NCBI RefSeq assembly: GCF_914767665.1
Contig: NC_059502.1
Coordinates: 9,300,001 to 9,364,000 of the forward strand
Length of the DNA: 64,000 nt
Direction of reading: 5' to 3'
From: Harmonia axyridis
Taxonomy: Eukaryota > Arthropoda > Insecta > Coleoptera > Coccinellidae
Numbering within the stretch: the first letter of the stretch is position 1; every line of letters starts with the position of its first letter. Positions 24,540-36,181 of the stretch are shown piece after piece. Position numbers and translations under genes: made by a program. Under the pieces are notes generated by a model that saw nothing but the letters and a program-made list of their open reading frames with translations, did not search any database and was not told where the DNA came from.

Positions 24540-25162
24540 TAAAGTCCGGAATTTACATTCCCTTCGCCTCTAATTTCATTTCTCCTATTTTCTGCTGTTG
24601 TCACTTTTTTCTTCTATTTAGTTCTTTGAAAGAGGTATTTCCTCTTATCTGTCTTTCTTATTTTGATTTGTATTATCTTTCTTAATTCCTTATTCTCGTG
24701 CTCTTTCAGCGTCTCTATTGTCTTCTTTCTCTGTTTATTTCTTCAATAGTTGCTGCTGTTCTTATTACTGAATTTAGCGTACTTTGCACCTGATCATTAT
24801 TATTGTCCTTCGTATTGTACCAGGAAACTCCTGCATACGTAATGCTTGGTATTAGCACTATTTTTATTATCTTCAGCTTGTTTTCTAAAGAAAGTTCACT
24901 TCTAGGGTTGAGTCTGCCGTGCAATTGCCTTGTCTTTTTTCTGTTTTCTTCTATCTGTTTGTTAAAATTCATTCTTTCATCCAGTATTAATCCCAGATAT
25001 TTTGCTTCCTTTTTCCATTCTATTGTCTGGTTCTCTATTTTGACGTCTCCTGCTTTCTCTTTCTTTACTGTTGTTCCTCCGAAGTAGATTGCAACTGTTT
25101 TCGATGTGTTCACTTTAAATCTCCATTTCTTGAAGTATTTCATCAGTAAAGTGTCTTGCAGC
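24540..25162 (-). pseudogene. Jockey-like LINE reverse transcriptase fragment
   Basis: On the minus strand LQDTLLMKYFKKWRFKVNTS, then AIYFGG, EAKYLGLILDERMNFNKQI, LSLENKLKIIKIVLIPSITY and AGVSW give the post-catalytic (thumb-side) part of a Jockey-type non-LTR reverse transcriptase. It is followed by a Lys/Arg-rich degraded tail to ~24540. The catalytic YADD region is absent. The frame begins again at 25760-25800 beyond the inserted P-like element: the minus-strand codons for HKKQIKRELAG lie there and join in frame to LQDTLL once one target-duplication copy is counted. Confidence 0.75.
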
Positions 25163-25751
25163 CATAGAGTAATAAATATAGATAGAGGAAATATACGCAA
25201 TTTTACATGTACCCAACATGGTTAGATTACGTTGTCGGATTGTGATATATTTTCAAATCCACAATTTTACTATATCATTATGAATGTATATTATATTGAA
25301 TGAAATATATTTATTAGAGTGATTCCCGATGAAATATGCAAATTTGAATATTTGGAATCCGATATTTTTCCTAATTGTCCAATTTATAATAGGCAAAATA
25401 TTTATTATTTTCTGTATCTACCTTCTGAAATCCAAGTTTTGGCAACTTCTGGTTTCCTAGTGTCATCGGCTGTTTCACGTCGTTTGGCGCGCTTGAAGTT
25501 TGTTTTCTGAAATTCTGATATATTTAGGTATTCATCTTAATATATTTTGAGTTTATATGAAACTTTGATACTCTATAGGACATGAGAAGTGCGTTCTTTG
25601 TGGAGAAACTCTCGAATTGAGTGAAATATCGTATCACTGATATGTTTTCATTTCCGCGTGCTTCATGTCAAATTTGATAGTTCATGTTGGGGACTAAATT
25701 TGCTTACTGAAAATGACATATGCTCCCTCTATCTATGTTTATTACTCTGAG
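25163..25751 (+). mobile_element. P-element-like MITE, copy 2, inserted in a LINE
   Basis: A 589-bp element whose ends are inverted over AGAGTAATAAA-ATAGATAGAGG, with three extra terminal bases each (CAT left, GAG right). Both sides carry CTTGCAGC (25155-25162 and 25752-25759), an 8-bp target duplication. P-superfamily transposons also make 8-bp duplications and start with CA. The interior aligns end to end with copies 1 and 4. Confidence 0.85.
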
Positions 25752-25800
25752 CTTGCAGCCCAGCCAACTCTCGTTTTATTTGCTTTTTATGCCGCTACAT

Positions 25801-26757
25801 CATTTCTTCACGATTTTTGAATTTTTCAAATATTGAGCGCTCATAAATTTCAGAAGCTTTGAGTTAGTGGTATTCTCTTCTTCTTCTTCTTCGTCTTATA
25901 CAAGCCTAGGGCTTGTATATTCCACTTTAGTGCTCGGTGGATGTAGATATCCAGGAGTCTTTTTAGCGCTGGTATTCTCTAATTGCATAAAATACTATAA
26001 AATAGAAAGATAAAATGAATCATATTGTAAAATTTGTATTGCGATCCTAGAATATTCAGATGTTATTATGTAGTCGTATTCGTTTGAGCCTTAAAAATGT
26101 AAATTAAGCCTAGGTTGTTTCGGTTTCCGAAATTTTATTGATCGGCCCTTGTATCATCAATCTGCGACCTCCGTGAAGTCGACATTTCTGCAGACATTTC
26201 ATTTCTAGTTCGCCACTTGCCAAGGTTGTCAAGGTGAAATTTTTTATGCTTAATGCTATCCCCGCTGAATGCGTACACGCTTACAAAAAGGTTAAATAAC
26301 ACTTCGAAACTTGCTATTAGGTATTTTATCGTATTATCGGTAACTTGGGCAAAATTTATCGCCACTTAGCGGCAAATGCAGTTGCTAATGGCCTGTTCCA
26401 AATACGTTTATTTATTCTTGACACGCCAATATTTTTCTAATTTCATAAATATGTAATGCGATATAATTCAACATCGTATTAACATCACGTTATTTCATTG
26501 TAGCGGTCTCACTTCGTTTGTAAATTAGAATTGTGGGCTGGGTCCGTGGGAAATGTACGGGGTCTGCTCGAGAATAAATTTTATATTGTTTCATTTGTTA
26601 TATTCGAGATTATATTTGTATAATTCAAAATTTTGAATAAACTTGCGAAAGCTCTTGTCGCTTTTTCATTTTTATCAGATGTGAAGATGAATTTACTAAT
26701 CTGATCCATGAATTTCAAACTTTGTAAATCCCAAACATGATGAAGTCCTTATAAAGT
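25801..26757. other. Intron, non-coding; CTT microsatellite
   Basis: A short (CTT)n run at 25880-25895 is followed by the palindrome ACAAGCCTAGGGCTTGT, possibly the tail of an old LINE. Nothing else was identified. Confidence 0.35.
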
Positions 26758-27678
26758 GTGTTTTTGTATAGGTATAGAAATTTAAATTGCAATAAAACAA
26801 GGATGGATTATTCGATTGACATGAATTCTATTTATCCGCAAGATAATCTTGTGGCATTACATTTTAAATATGATTTCTGGCATATGACCGCCACGGCTGG
26901 CTCGGATGTAGTCCAATCTGGACGTCCAATTTTCGATGACTTTTTCCAACTTTTATGGCTGTATATCGGCAATAACATGGCGAATGTTTCTTCCAAATGG
27001 TCAAGGGTTTGTGCTCGGGTTTGTGGCTTATCCGCATAGACCAATGACTTTACAAAGCCCCACAGAAAGTAGTCTAGCGGTGTTAAATCACAAGATCTTG
27101 GAGGCCAATTCATAGGTCCAAAACGTGAAATTAGGCGGTCACCAAACGTGTCTTTCAATAAATCGATTGTGGCACGAGCTGTGGGACATGTTGCGTCGTC
27201 TTTTTGGAACCACAGCTCCTGGACATCATGGTTGTTCAATTCAGGAATTAAAAAGTTAGTAATCATGACTGTAACGTTCTGGCCATCATCGTTTTTGAAG
27301 AAGTACGGACCAATGATTCCACCAGCCCATAAAGCGCACCAAACAGTCAGTTTTTCTGGATGTAACGGTGTTCCGACATACACTTGAGGATTAGCTTCAC
27401 TCCAAATGCGGCAGTTTTGTTTGTTGACGTAGCCATTCAACCAGAAGTGCGCTTCATCGCTAAACAAAAAAAAATGGACGTAGTGCGCGATACGTATTCC
27501 GCAGAGAACCATTATTTTAGAAATGAAATTGCACTATTTGCAAGTGTTGTTCAGGCGTGAGTCTATTCATGATGAATTGCCAAACCAAATTGAGAATAAA
27601 TCACTTGACAGCTGTTGAATCGGTCGCCATCTTGAACAGAAATGTCAACTTAAAGTTATATACCTCGAAAAAAAACAC
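26758..27678 (-). mobile_element. rosa-like (DD41D) Tc1/mariner element, internally deleted
   Basis: The left end GTGTTTTTGTATAGGTATAG and the right end (reverse complement GTGTTTTTTTTCGAGGTATA) form an imperfect inverted pair of ~30 bases. The element is ~920 bp; the missing N-terminal part of the transposase accounts for the shortage against ~1.3 kb. It lies ~300 bases before mirr exon 27983-28089, on the opposite strand. Confidence 0.75.
26880..27570 (-). pseudogene. rosa-like transposase pseudogene
   Basis: The minus-strand ATG at 27570 begins MNRLTPEQHLQIVQFHF and hits a stop. After a large deletion the frame resumes as FSDEAHFWLNGYVNKQNCRI (first catalytic Asp in SDE), then IGPYFFKNDDGQNVTV, ELWFQKDDATCPTARAT (second Asp) and SCDLTPLDYFLWG (third Asp in LDYF). 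I count 41 residues between the second and third Asp, the spacing of the rosa (DD41D) group rather than DD34D. A frameshift near the end hides the expected YIRASRGGHMPEIIFKM tail, which is readable in another frame. Confidence 0.75.
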
Positions 27679-27982
27679 CCGTTACATATATTTAAGGTAA
27701 CATGTTTTTTTTCCTCTTTCTCGTTTGAATTGGGAACACTTCACTTGTTTTCTCTCCGAGCAATTCTGAAAACTAATTGGTGTTATTATTTCTACTATTA
27801 CATAGTTGTCGAACCGTTTGCTGAAAGCTTCTAAAGATTCTGTGGATAAAAGTGCGGTAGCTACAAAGAATACCCCTATATGAAAATTGACATTATAATT
27901 TATAGCATATAATTTGCACTGTTTCTTCAAATGAATACATAAAATTTTCTCCACTACTAAAGACAATATTTTTTCTCCGCAG

Positions 27983-28089
27983 GCCGGCTTAGAACTGAAA
28001 GAAAACTTGGCAGCTGGAGCAGCAAGTTGGCCCTACCCCTCTGTGTACCACCCTTACGACACCGCCTTCGCAGGATATCCATTTAATGG
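27983..28089 (+). CDS. mirr: mirror, second visible coding exon (linker)
   Basis: A 107-base exon between TTTTCTCCGCAG and GGTAAGT, entered in phase 0 and left after two bases of a Gly codon. It encodes AGLELKENLAAGAASWPYPS followed by VYHPYDTAFAGYPFNG. LKENL and the WPYPS-YHPYD-AFAGYPFN block are characteristic of the mirror linker in front of the homeodomain and help to separate mirror from araucan/caupolican. The exon is flanked closely by transposon relics (a rosa-like element 300 bases before it and a mariner 485 bases after), but the exon and its splice signals are intact. Confidence 0.9.
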
Positions 28090-28573
28090 GTAAGTGACTT
28101 CAGGATAATTGCCACTTTTCAAATCAGATCGGCAGTACATTAGAGTAAATGATGTGACTAAAAGCGTAGCGATAAATTCGACCGCCCCCTATATGATTCG
28201 ATGGTTGGGCAAATGGGAAAAAAGGGTGACGGGGAAACCCCTAATTTCGATAATTCGGATAAATTGAATTGGGCGTGAGTAAATCAGAGGATAATGAGGT
28301 TGAGATATTAAGTTGACGATTTATGCATCATGAAAATATGAATTATCAGATTAAGTGCTTATAGAGATGAAATTGTATGAGCATGAACTTAAAAGCTAAA
28401 TGTGTCAGATCTGGAGACCTAGCCAGTTACCCTACTGCTATAATGCATATTCTTTATGTTTATGCTTATTTCTATATTCGACATTTGGTTACTCTGTTCT
28501 CTTTCTCTTTTCTTCGAGTTTTGTTGTCTCCTTTTTTTTTTAGGTGGGTTCAACGTCATGTATAACCTACATA
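28090..28573. other. Intron, non-coding
   Basis: Follows the exon; 28140-28290 is less AT-rich. A T-rich run sits at 28530-28540. No repeat or gene seen. Confidence 0.35.
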
Positions 28574-29391
28574 GCGTACAACTTTGCTTTCGGCTTTTTT
28601 TCCGAAATTCGAGGCTTTATTGTAAAAAAAACTGGTTATACATTTATGATTCAAAGTATTGTCCATCGCTGGACACTACTTTATACCATCTTTCGGGCAG
28701 CGTACGATCCCGCTTTGAAAAAACTGTTCAATTCTTGAAGCGCCTGTGATTGTTTCAGTCTGTTTAATAAACTCATAATACACTACGTCGAGCTGGTCCC
28801 ACCAAATACTGAGCATGACCTAGGAACCGTGAATATTCTGTTTGGACGTCGATGTGGAAGCATGGCCGAGATATAGTCATGATTTTTTGCGCTTGGTATT
28901 ATCGTAATGAACCCGTTTTTCGCCTCCAGTCCCAATACGATACAGAAATCCCTTCCTTCTCAGCCATACCAGCAGCTGTTCACAAGCAAATAAACGGCTT
29001 CAACATCTTTCGACTTCAACTCCTACGGTACCCAATTTCCTTGTTTCTGAATCATTTCCATGACTTTCAGGCGTTTTGACATGGTTTGTTGCGTCACTCC
29101 CACTGATCCTGCCAATTCTTGTTGCGTTTGACATCAGTTTTGATCAAGTAATGCCTCCAATTCTGCAACTTCGAAAATTTCTCTTCTGGTCTTCGGTGTC
29201 AAAATCGCCGTTATTGAAGCTCTCGGCACTCTCGGCACATTATTTCACTAATAGCGACCTCACAATCACAATAGGTACTTGAGAGCATTCGATGAGCCCT
29301 CAGCAGAAAATTAAAACCTCCTGTAAATGACGAGAATAAGGCTCGTGAGCTGACATGTTTAATCGAGAATAACTTCATGATGCAGACACAT
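28574..29391 (-). mobile_element. DD34D mariner, copy 3, truncated and deleted
   Basis: It is read on the minus strand and is the same family as 9153 and 15690. The 3' terminal repeat is at 28575-28600 (CGTACAACTTTGC on the + strand). The start region (minus-strand ATG near 29358, MSAHEPYS-like) and HTH codons are at the high-coordinate end, and the 5' terminal repeat is missing. Between the C-terminal segment and the central part (around 28740-28760) the DD34D core is deleted. Many stops and frame changes. Confidence 0.75.
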
Positions 29392-29403
29392 AATAATATA
29401 AAG

Positions 29404-29620
29404 AGTGTTTTTTTAGCTGCATGGAAGTTTGATGGTTATTATCTATGGTTTGATAATTGAGATGTCAAACTGTGTTGACATTTCTATTCAGTAAGATTTG
29501 GCAATTCATTATGAATCGTTTAACGCCTGAAAACAGCGCTTCCAAATTGTGAAAATTAACTTTGAAAAAAATAAAAATAAATCTGTTCGCGAAGTTTTTA
29601 AAGCACTTCGTCGAAAGAAT
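29404..29620 (+). pseudogene. rosa-like transposon 5' fragment
   Basis: GAGTGTTTTTTTAG at the left resembles the rosa-like end at 27678. The leader word TTTGGCAATTCAT precedes an ATG at 29510 with MNRLTPE, as in the element at 26758-27678. After a frameshift NFEKNKNKSVREVFKALR, typical of the N-terminal HTH region, is readable. The rest is missing or unrecognisable. Confidence 0.55.
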
Positions 29621-30169
29621 ACTGTGAACTATGAAGCCATGAAGGGAGAAGTTATAACCATCTATAAAAGAACAAGCGGAGTAGAACTCAGCGCAAATTT
29701 TCACTGTTTTTTTGTGTAGCAGCGTTATCGATACCAATCTCCAAAGGGAACAGCCACACATCAACACCCTGTGATTAATGTCGATAGATACGACATCGCG
29801 AGCTCTTTATGAACACATTAACTCCAACAACTGTCTCCCCCTTCAATCCCCGTATTAAAACCCCATTCTGCGCCGTTCAGATATCATTTATTATTCAGAA
29901 ATTTGGGGAGTCTGATCCCTCGAAGCATTTGATAATCATCAGCAGCACTCGTTACCCCCTGGGGTATAAACAAGTCAACTATGCCATCGACAATGGTGAG
30001 TGGCAGATATCAAGCAGACCCAATAGAGAAGTAGCATTCCTTCGTCAAATTACGGTGTGAGAACTTCATACCTTCCCCTTGCAGATGATTATCAAGACAG
30101 AAATTGAATTCGAGTTCGTGCTCCTACATCGATTTGGGTTGCATGAATTTCGAAGGGTTTGAAAGAGGC
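29621..30169. other. Intron, non-coding; 29810-30160 GC-richer
   Basis: There is an 83-codon + frame (29809-30060) without recognisable motifs in a block of balanced composition. I favour a non-coding, possibly regulatory block. Confidence 0.3.
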
Positions 30170-30925
30170 TAGGGATTCATCAAGCCGAGTAGCTTGACAT
30201 TTTAACCGATTACTTGACATGAAAATCAAGCTCGTGAAAAATTACATACTTGAGTTTGACTTGATTTTAGATATTTATAACTTGACTTGATATGAAGCTA
30301 CTTGATATTACTTGAGCTTGATATGCACGCGTCGCACGGCATATATTTTTGCAATCTCGTGCGCTCTTAGACTAAATAAATGGCGCCGAGAGACTGAAGC
30401 ATTCGCCAGTGTGACTTTATTAGTAGTTTTCTCATATTTCTATGGAATCTATTGGTAGATTTTGGTAGTTTCAGAATTATCTTTTCAAACTTGGCCAAAA
30501 TGGCCAAGGATTTTTTATCAACGTCAGCATCTTCAGCTCCTGTTGAAAGACAATTTTCCAGAGCTGCTCTTACAGTTACAAAAACCCACAATATGTTAGG
30601 CGACAAATCTATAAGATGCCTCATGTGTCTTAGATCCTGGATGGAAAATTATGAAATCAAACAAAGCCTGGATGTTTCTCAATATTGAGAAACTTTTTTT
30701 TTTTCATTATTTTTTATTTTGTTATGATTCATAGTGATTTAATTTGTGTTTCTATTTCAAAATAGTTGATATTTTCGGTTGTTTTATACAATAAGTTTAA
30801 TAAATAAAAATGTTTTTTGCAAGGTATTTCACAATAAAATTGCTAACAATCAACTAGCTTGATAAATAAATACTTGACTTGATTGAAAAACTACTACTTG
30901 ACTTGGAATCAAGTCAATCAGCCTA
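30170..30925 (+). mobile_element. hAT derivative, copy B
   Basis: The left end TAGGGATTCATCAAGCC is intact; the right subterminal repeats stop near 30925 without GAATCCCTA, so the 3' end is lost. A 78-codon frame at 30452-30688 encodes the hAT dimerisation domain: FSNLAKMAKDFLSTSASSAP, VERQFSRAALTVTKT, then SIRCLMCLRSWMENYEIKQS. This is the least damaged such frame in the window. Confidence 0.85.
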
Positions 30926-31014
30926 TAAAATACAGTTTGTTTGAAAACTAAAGCCAAATGACCACCGTTTACATCGCATTTTTGCTAAATGGGCTAATTT
31001 GAAACTGGCCGTAG

Positions 31015-31590
31015 ACGAGTATTTTTTCCGAAAAATTGTGTTTAGCTATAAGGTTCAATTCTGGTTGAATATCTCCGTCAATAAACAAATTTTCCGTATC
31101 TGGAGCAAAGATCTTCCAGCCATTAACGAATCACCTTAACATCCATTGAAATGGAATGTTTTAGTGTTTAATGAGGTATATACTCTGGCGGCATCATCTA
31201 TTTCTTCTGAAATTAAGAAGAAGCTGAGGTTACATTGTATTGTATGGCTATCGAGCCATGCTGACTGATTTTTTGTTGCCAAAAATCAATCAGCTTAACA
31301 TCGACGACATTTGGTTGCAAAAAGACGGAGCAACTTAACCATCAATTCATTGCAAAAAATTTCCAGAAGTGGTCCTGTTAACGCCTCTCGATAACTTTTT
31401 ATGTTGAGTCATTGGTTTATGCCGATTAAACAGCAAATTTTGTAGCTATTGAAAGTCAATGTTCAAGGCACCATACGGCCAGATTTAATAGAAGAAGTAG
31501 TGAAAAATAGTAGCGATAGAATGGACTATGTAACTGATAGCCTCGGTGAACATATGCTGGAAATCATATTGAAAAAATAAAAACCATGAA
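31015..31590 (+). pseudogene. rosa-like transposase relic
   Basis: Heavily decayed and spread over three frames: QFWLNISVNKQIFRIWSK (region of the first Asp, itself lost), MLTDFLLPKINQLNIDDIWL, then QKDGAT (second Asp), ESLVYAD and RMDYVTDSLGEHMLEIILKK (C-terminus). The order and spacing match the element at 26758-27678. Several stops. Confidence 0.65.
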
Positions 31591-34453
31591 ATTATCTACC
31601 AGATAATAATAATAAAAACTTCTATCCAACAATATTTCTGTCTTGTATTATTATTCAAAGTTCTGAAGCTCTTAAAAAACGCCTAATAGATGCCTGACTC
31701 ATTCTGCCTTCTCGTCTTTACGTATATTTGTGTAGGAGAACATCTTGACTTTGCCTGATTTATTCCAATTTTTCATCGCTGCTTCTGCAATCTTCGGTAT
31801 ATGACTTCTAGCTTTGGTCACAACCATGCTGGTGGTTCTTAGCTCCTAGCCGTTCAAGTCCCTTTGTAGGATCATCATATTTCACACACATCGATAAATA
31901 ACGCTAAATAAGTACATATAGTGAACCCGTGACGTGTGAGGTATTCAAAATCTCTTTACTTGCGATAAACGTCTCTACGCGTGTGGCAAGTTCTTGGAAA
32001 TCGATGTAATCAATTATGTTATGAGCAGCGCATATCTTATCGTCTCCGGACCGAGATTCAATTAGTTCATAAACATAAAATAAACAAATTGGCGTAGATT
32101 AACGTTGTTGCTTATAATAATGACAAATATATCCGTTAGGCTAAACAAACGGACGCGTATCGAATGTGGAGATATTTCGGCCATAAAAAGTTGGAGATGG
32201 GGAGATAGTGGACAATGAAATCCTTGTGTTGTTTTTCCGTTTTCGGGTGAGATGATTTGATGCCGGATGTGGTTTCGCAAGAATGTCAGGATGGAGGTTG
32301 AACTCTCTTTGGAAATCCGAATAAAGTTTTCGAAAATTCAAAACTCCGATCTATTGGGTTTATTGATCTATCAGATCTGATTATTTTGTTGATCTGCTGG
32401 TTAGGTATCAGATTAACATCTTCAGTGTCCTGAACTAAGTTTTCCTTCGGTTGGATTTAAATTACAATTAGAAATAAGTACTCAGCATTGGCCTATAGAA
32501 AATTCTCCTTATGGTTATACGCTCTTTGATTATCTTGCCATTTGCCATAAGTGTCATTGGTGAGAATCTGAGAGATATCAAAATTTTTCCAAATAGTTAT
32601 GTTGTTTCAAGCAGAAAAGTTAGGTGATCAATTGTAAAATTCATCACATTGTAACCTCTTCGTTACAACTCAAAATGCCCGAGAACAGTCGTTTGTTTGA
32701 GTCGTGGTTCAGATCCCTGAATCTACCAAATGGAAGGGACAAAAACCCAGGTCGATCAAACACCTCTTATAATTACATAAGTATTTCACAATCCGAATCT
32801 TTAAAATATCTGGTACCAGAAAAATTTACATACAATATTTATAAAATGAAAATATATACAAGTGAATCCGAAATTTATAATTGTATAAAAAAAGAATGAA
32901 ATTTTCTAAGATCCTAAATTACTTTCCTGAAGAGGTAAAAGTCCTAGCTCTATACTGAGCCAATCTTCCTCCACCGAAGTTGATAAGAACTTAGGTCTGG
33001 CAGTTCTTCAATTGTAAGGAGAGTAAATAATTTGACTTGTAAGTTGACAATTGACAATGATGGGCTGTCTTTAGACGAAGAACTCTCAATGTAATTATCC
33101 AACTTTCAACGTTTATCAAGAACCAATCAGGAATTCAGCAAAGAAAATATGTATACCAAAAAAAACTGAAAATCAGAGAACAGAAATTAATAAGAAGCCA
33201 AATTAAGGTGATGGCTTTTCTGTTTCTGAAACAACCAAAGTTTACATAAAAGATATTAATACTCATGTACTTATTTTATCGTTTGAACAAAATGACTGCC
33301 AAATGAGATAAGAAACTAAAAGGATGATCTCAAGGCAATCATATGTAGATTGTTTCAGAAAAGATCTCTTTCAAAAATGTAACAAACGAAAAATGTAAAA
33401 AATAATAGATACGAAAAACATCCTCTACATAAAAGTTTTGTGAAAATACTCATAAACTGAGTTATAACTTATTATGCTTCATTTAAGATAAAAATTCACG
33501 ATAGTTAAAACGAAGTTACATTTAAACATCAATAATAGGTATTAAAAAATATTTGATTATAATAAATTATATTTAAATAAAGAATAAAAATTTTCATTTC
33601 ACGTAAAATGATGAAATGTTAAAATGGCGGATGCATTCCTTTATCAAATTAAATCTGAATATCAAAAATTTTCATATATATTACGTATACAACAATCAAA
33701 TAATGACGATAGGAAAAATATACAACTTACCCCTTTTTTCAGGGTTTTATGAATGAACTAGAGAAAAACAATTATAACTATTTTGCAGCGATAATTATCG
33801 ATATATGTACGTTCGAAGAAACTAGAAAAGAAAATGATATAATTTCGAAGTATCGAGTACATATGCACGATGATACGCATTGGCGTACGCCCAGATTTCC
33901 ATCAACTGTCTGACTCAGTTGAATATATAAAATTTGAAATGTAGCACGCTACAACATTTACTAAATAGTGTCAAAATGAGTGGATGAATCCTATTAAAAG
34001 GGTGAATCAACAATCAGCTTAAACAATGTCGTATGATACTTTTAAGATATCGAGTCGCAAATCAAAGTAGTTCAACCAGAAAATAAAACAAAACCTCTAC
34101 CCTCTCTTGTATCGTGCTGCAATACGAAAGTCTGAAAAAGATTCCCATATTCCGCCAGTCTCAAGATAGATGATAAAATTCATATCGATAAGAATATTCC
34201 CGATATTCGTGTCTGGAGAGGGAATAAAATATATCTCTCGCGTTCGAGACGAGGATTTCCATTCGGTTCTGTGAAAAATCGCATGTAGAGAGCAATAAGA
34301 AAAATTATATTATAGAAAGTGGCGACATTTCCATAAATATTCGCGCCTGTGTCCACATATTCTCCGAATGTTTTAGCTCACGCACCTGCTGCCTGAAGGT
34401 CTACAAAAATACAAATATCGTCATCCACCAGTTCGAAATATTCTGTTTAATGG
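31591..34453. other. Intron, non-coding
   Basis: About 2.9 kb with no supported gene. The frames at 32062-32341 and 32624-32899 have no recognisable motif. Bases 32930-33900 are extremely AT-rich. Confidence 0.35.
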
Positions 34454-35229
34454 AATTCTCGCACGACAACTAGCTGAAATATTCAGCATACCTCATTTCT
34501 TTCACCTTGTTTGATCTATGGCTGGGATTCTTGGCGGGACCTAGTTACTCTTCGATCGTGTCTTCGATATTTCGTGGTACGGAGAGTTGTCTAGGAGTAG
34601 CACATGCTCAACTTGTTTAGCCGTGTCTGGTTGTTCATCATGGCCAGTTTCTAAAGGCATTACCTTGTTAGGAAAGCCATTGTTTCTGTTAATTTCAACA
34701 CTCATTCAATTCCTCGAATGATCTTCAGTTCAGGGTCTCTTGCATTTCTTCAAAATAGTCTTCAATCTTGGTTTTTACTTTGTTTTTATATTCATTTGGT
34801 ATTCATTCATTCTTGAACACCTTGCTTTTGAACGCTAGTGTCGCAAGCTTATAGTTGAGCGCAGATTGCTGTATCATTTCATCAGAACATCTTTAATTCT
34901 CGTACAAGAACTAGCTGAAATATTCAGCATACCTCATTTATTTCACCTTGTCCGATCTATGGCTGGGATTCTTGGCGAGACCTAGTTAGTCTTCGATCGT
35001 GTCTTCGACATTTCGTGGTACAGAGCGTTGTCTAAGAATGGCACATGCTCAACTTGTTTACCCGTGTCTGGTTCTTCATCATGATCAGTTTCTAAAGGCA
35101 CTACCTTGTTAAGAAAGCCATTGTTTCTGTTGATTTCAACACTCATTCAATTCCTCGAATGATCTACAGTTCAAAGACTCTTGCATTTCTTCAAAATATT
35201 TTTCAATTTTGGTTTTTACTGTGTTCCTT
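34454..35229. repeat. Tandem duplication, 441-bp period
   Basis: Unit 1 runs 34454-34894 and unit 2 34895-~35229, the latter cut short by the hAT copy that follows. They share long near-identical runs such as CTATGGCTGGGATTCTTGGC, GCACATGCTCAACTTGTTTA and CATTCAATTCCTCGAATGAT at roughly 90% identity by eye. The minus strand reads HVLLLDNSPYHE in unit 1, faintly like a DDE-type DNA-transposase motif, but the frame is short. Confidence 0.8.
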
Positions 35230-35270
35230 CTGTTTGTTGTTCTTTTCACTTTATCTTCATTCATTCTTGT

Positions 35271-35938
35271 GATATTTATTGCTTGACTTGATATCAAGCT
35301 ACTTGATATTACTTGAGCTTGATATGCACGCGTTGCACTGCATATATTTCTGCAATCTCGTGCGCGCTTAGACTAAATATGTGGAATCCTCGAGGGGTGA
35401 AAGACTGAAGCATTCGCCAGTGTGACTTTATTAGTAGTTTTCCTACATTTCTATGAAATCTATTGGTAGATTTTGGTAGTTTCAGAAATATCTTTCCAAA
35501 CTTGACCAAAATGGCCCAGGAATTTTTATCAACGCCAGCATCTTCAGCTTCTGTTGAAAGACAATTTTCCAGAGCTGCTCTTACAGTTCCATAAACTCTC
35601 ACTAGGTTGTGTGACAAATCTATAAGATGCCTCATGTGTCTTAGGTTCTGGATGGAAAATTATGAAATCAAACAAATTCTGGAGGTTTCTCAATATTAAG
35701 AAACTTTATTTTTTTATTATTTTTTATTCTGTTATGATTTATAGCGATTTAATTAATTTTATTTTATTTAAAAAAAAATTGATATTCACGGTTCTTTCAT
35801 AAAATGAGTTCAATAAAAAAAAGTGTTTTTGCAAAGTTCCTTCACATTTCATCATTTTCTTATTGATGTGACAATACACAATGAGACTGCTGAAAAAATT
35901 TAGTAGCTTGATAAGATGCTCAAGCCAAGTAGATTGCT
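35271..35938 (+). mobile_element. hAT derivative, copy C, lacking the left end
   Basis: It starts inside the left subterminal repeat (GCTTGACTTGATATCAAGC). It carries the C-terminal domain with one stop: SSASVERQFSRAALTV, then SIRCLMCLRFWMENYEIKQI near 35535-35690. It ends at AAGCCAAGTAGA, where an inverted piece of another copy begins. Confidence 0.8.
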
Positions 35939-36181
35939 TCAGTCTCTCGGCGCTCAAAGAATCCTAATACTTAGTCTAAGCGCGCACGAGATTGCAGAAT
36001 TATATGCCGTGCAGCGCGTGCATATCAAGCACAAGTTATATCAAGGAGCTTGATATCAAGTGAAGCAATAAATATCTAAAATCAAGTCAAGTCAGGCTCG
36101 AGTATATAATTTTCCACGAGCTTGATTTTCAAGTCAAGTAGTTGGTTAAAATGTCAAGCTACTTGGCTTGATGAATCCCTA
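35939..36181 (-). mobile_element. Inverted 5' end of a hAT derivative
   Basis: The reverse complement of the first ~240 bases of the hAT family, from the CTTCAGTCTCTCGGCGC zone to the terminus ATGAATCCCTA at 36181. Directly joined to copy C in opposite orientation, so the two form a composite or rearranged insertion. Confidence 0.75.

Noticed and set aside
34860..35229. Protein-like word LLLDNSPYH as evidence of a named DDE transposase
   Set aside because: Too short, with stops nearby and no second motif; kept only as a lead.
35309..35635. Open antisense frames in hAT copies B, C and D
   Set aside because: They recur because the copies are homologous and the sense dimerisation frame limits stops; no separate family pattern.
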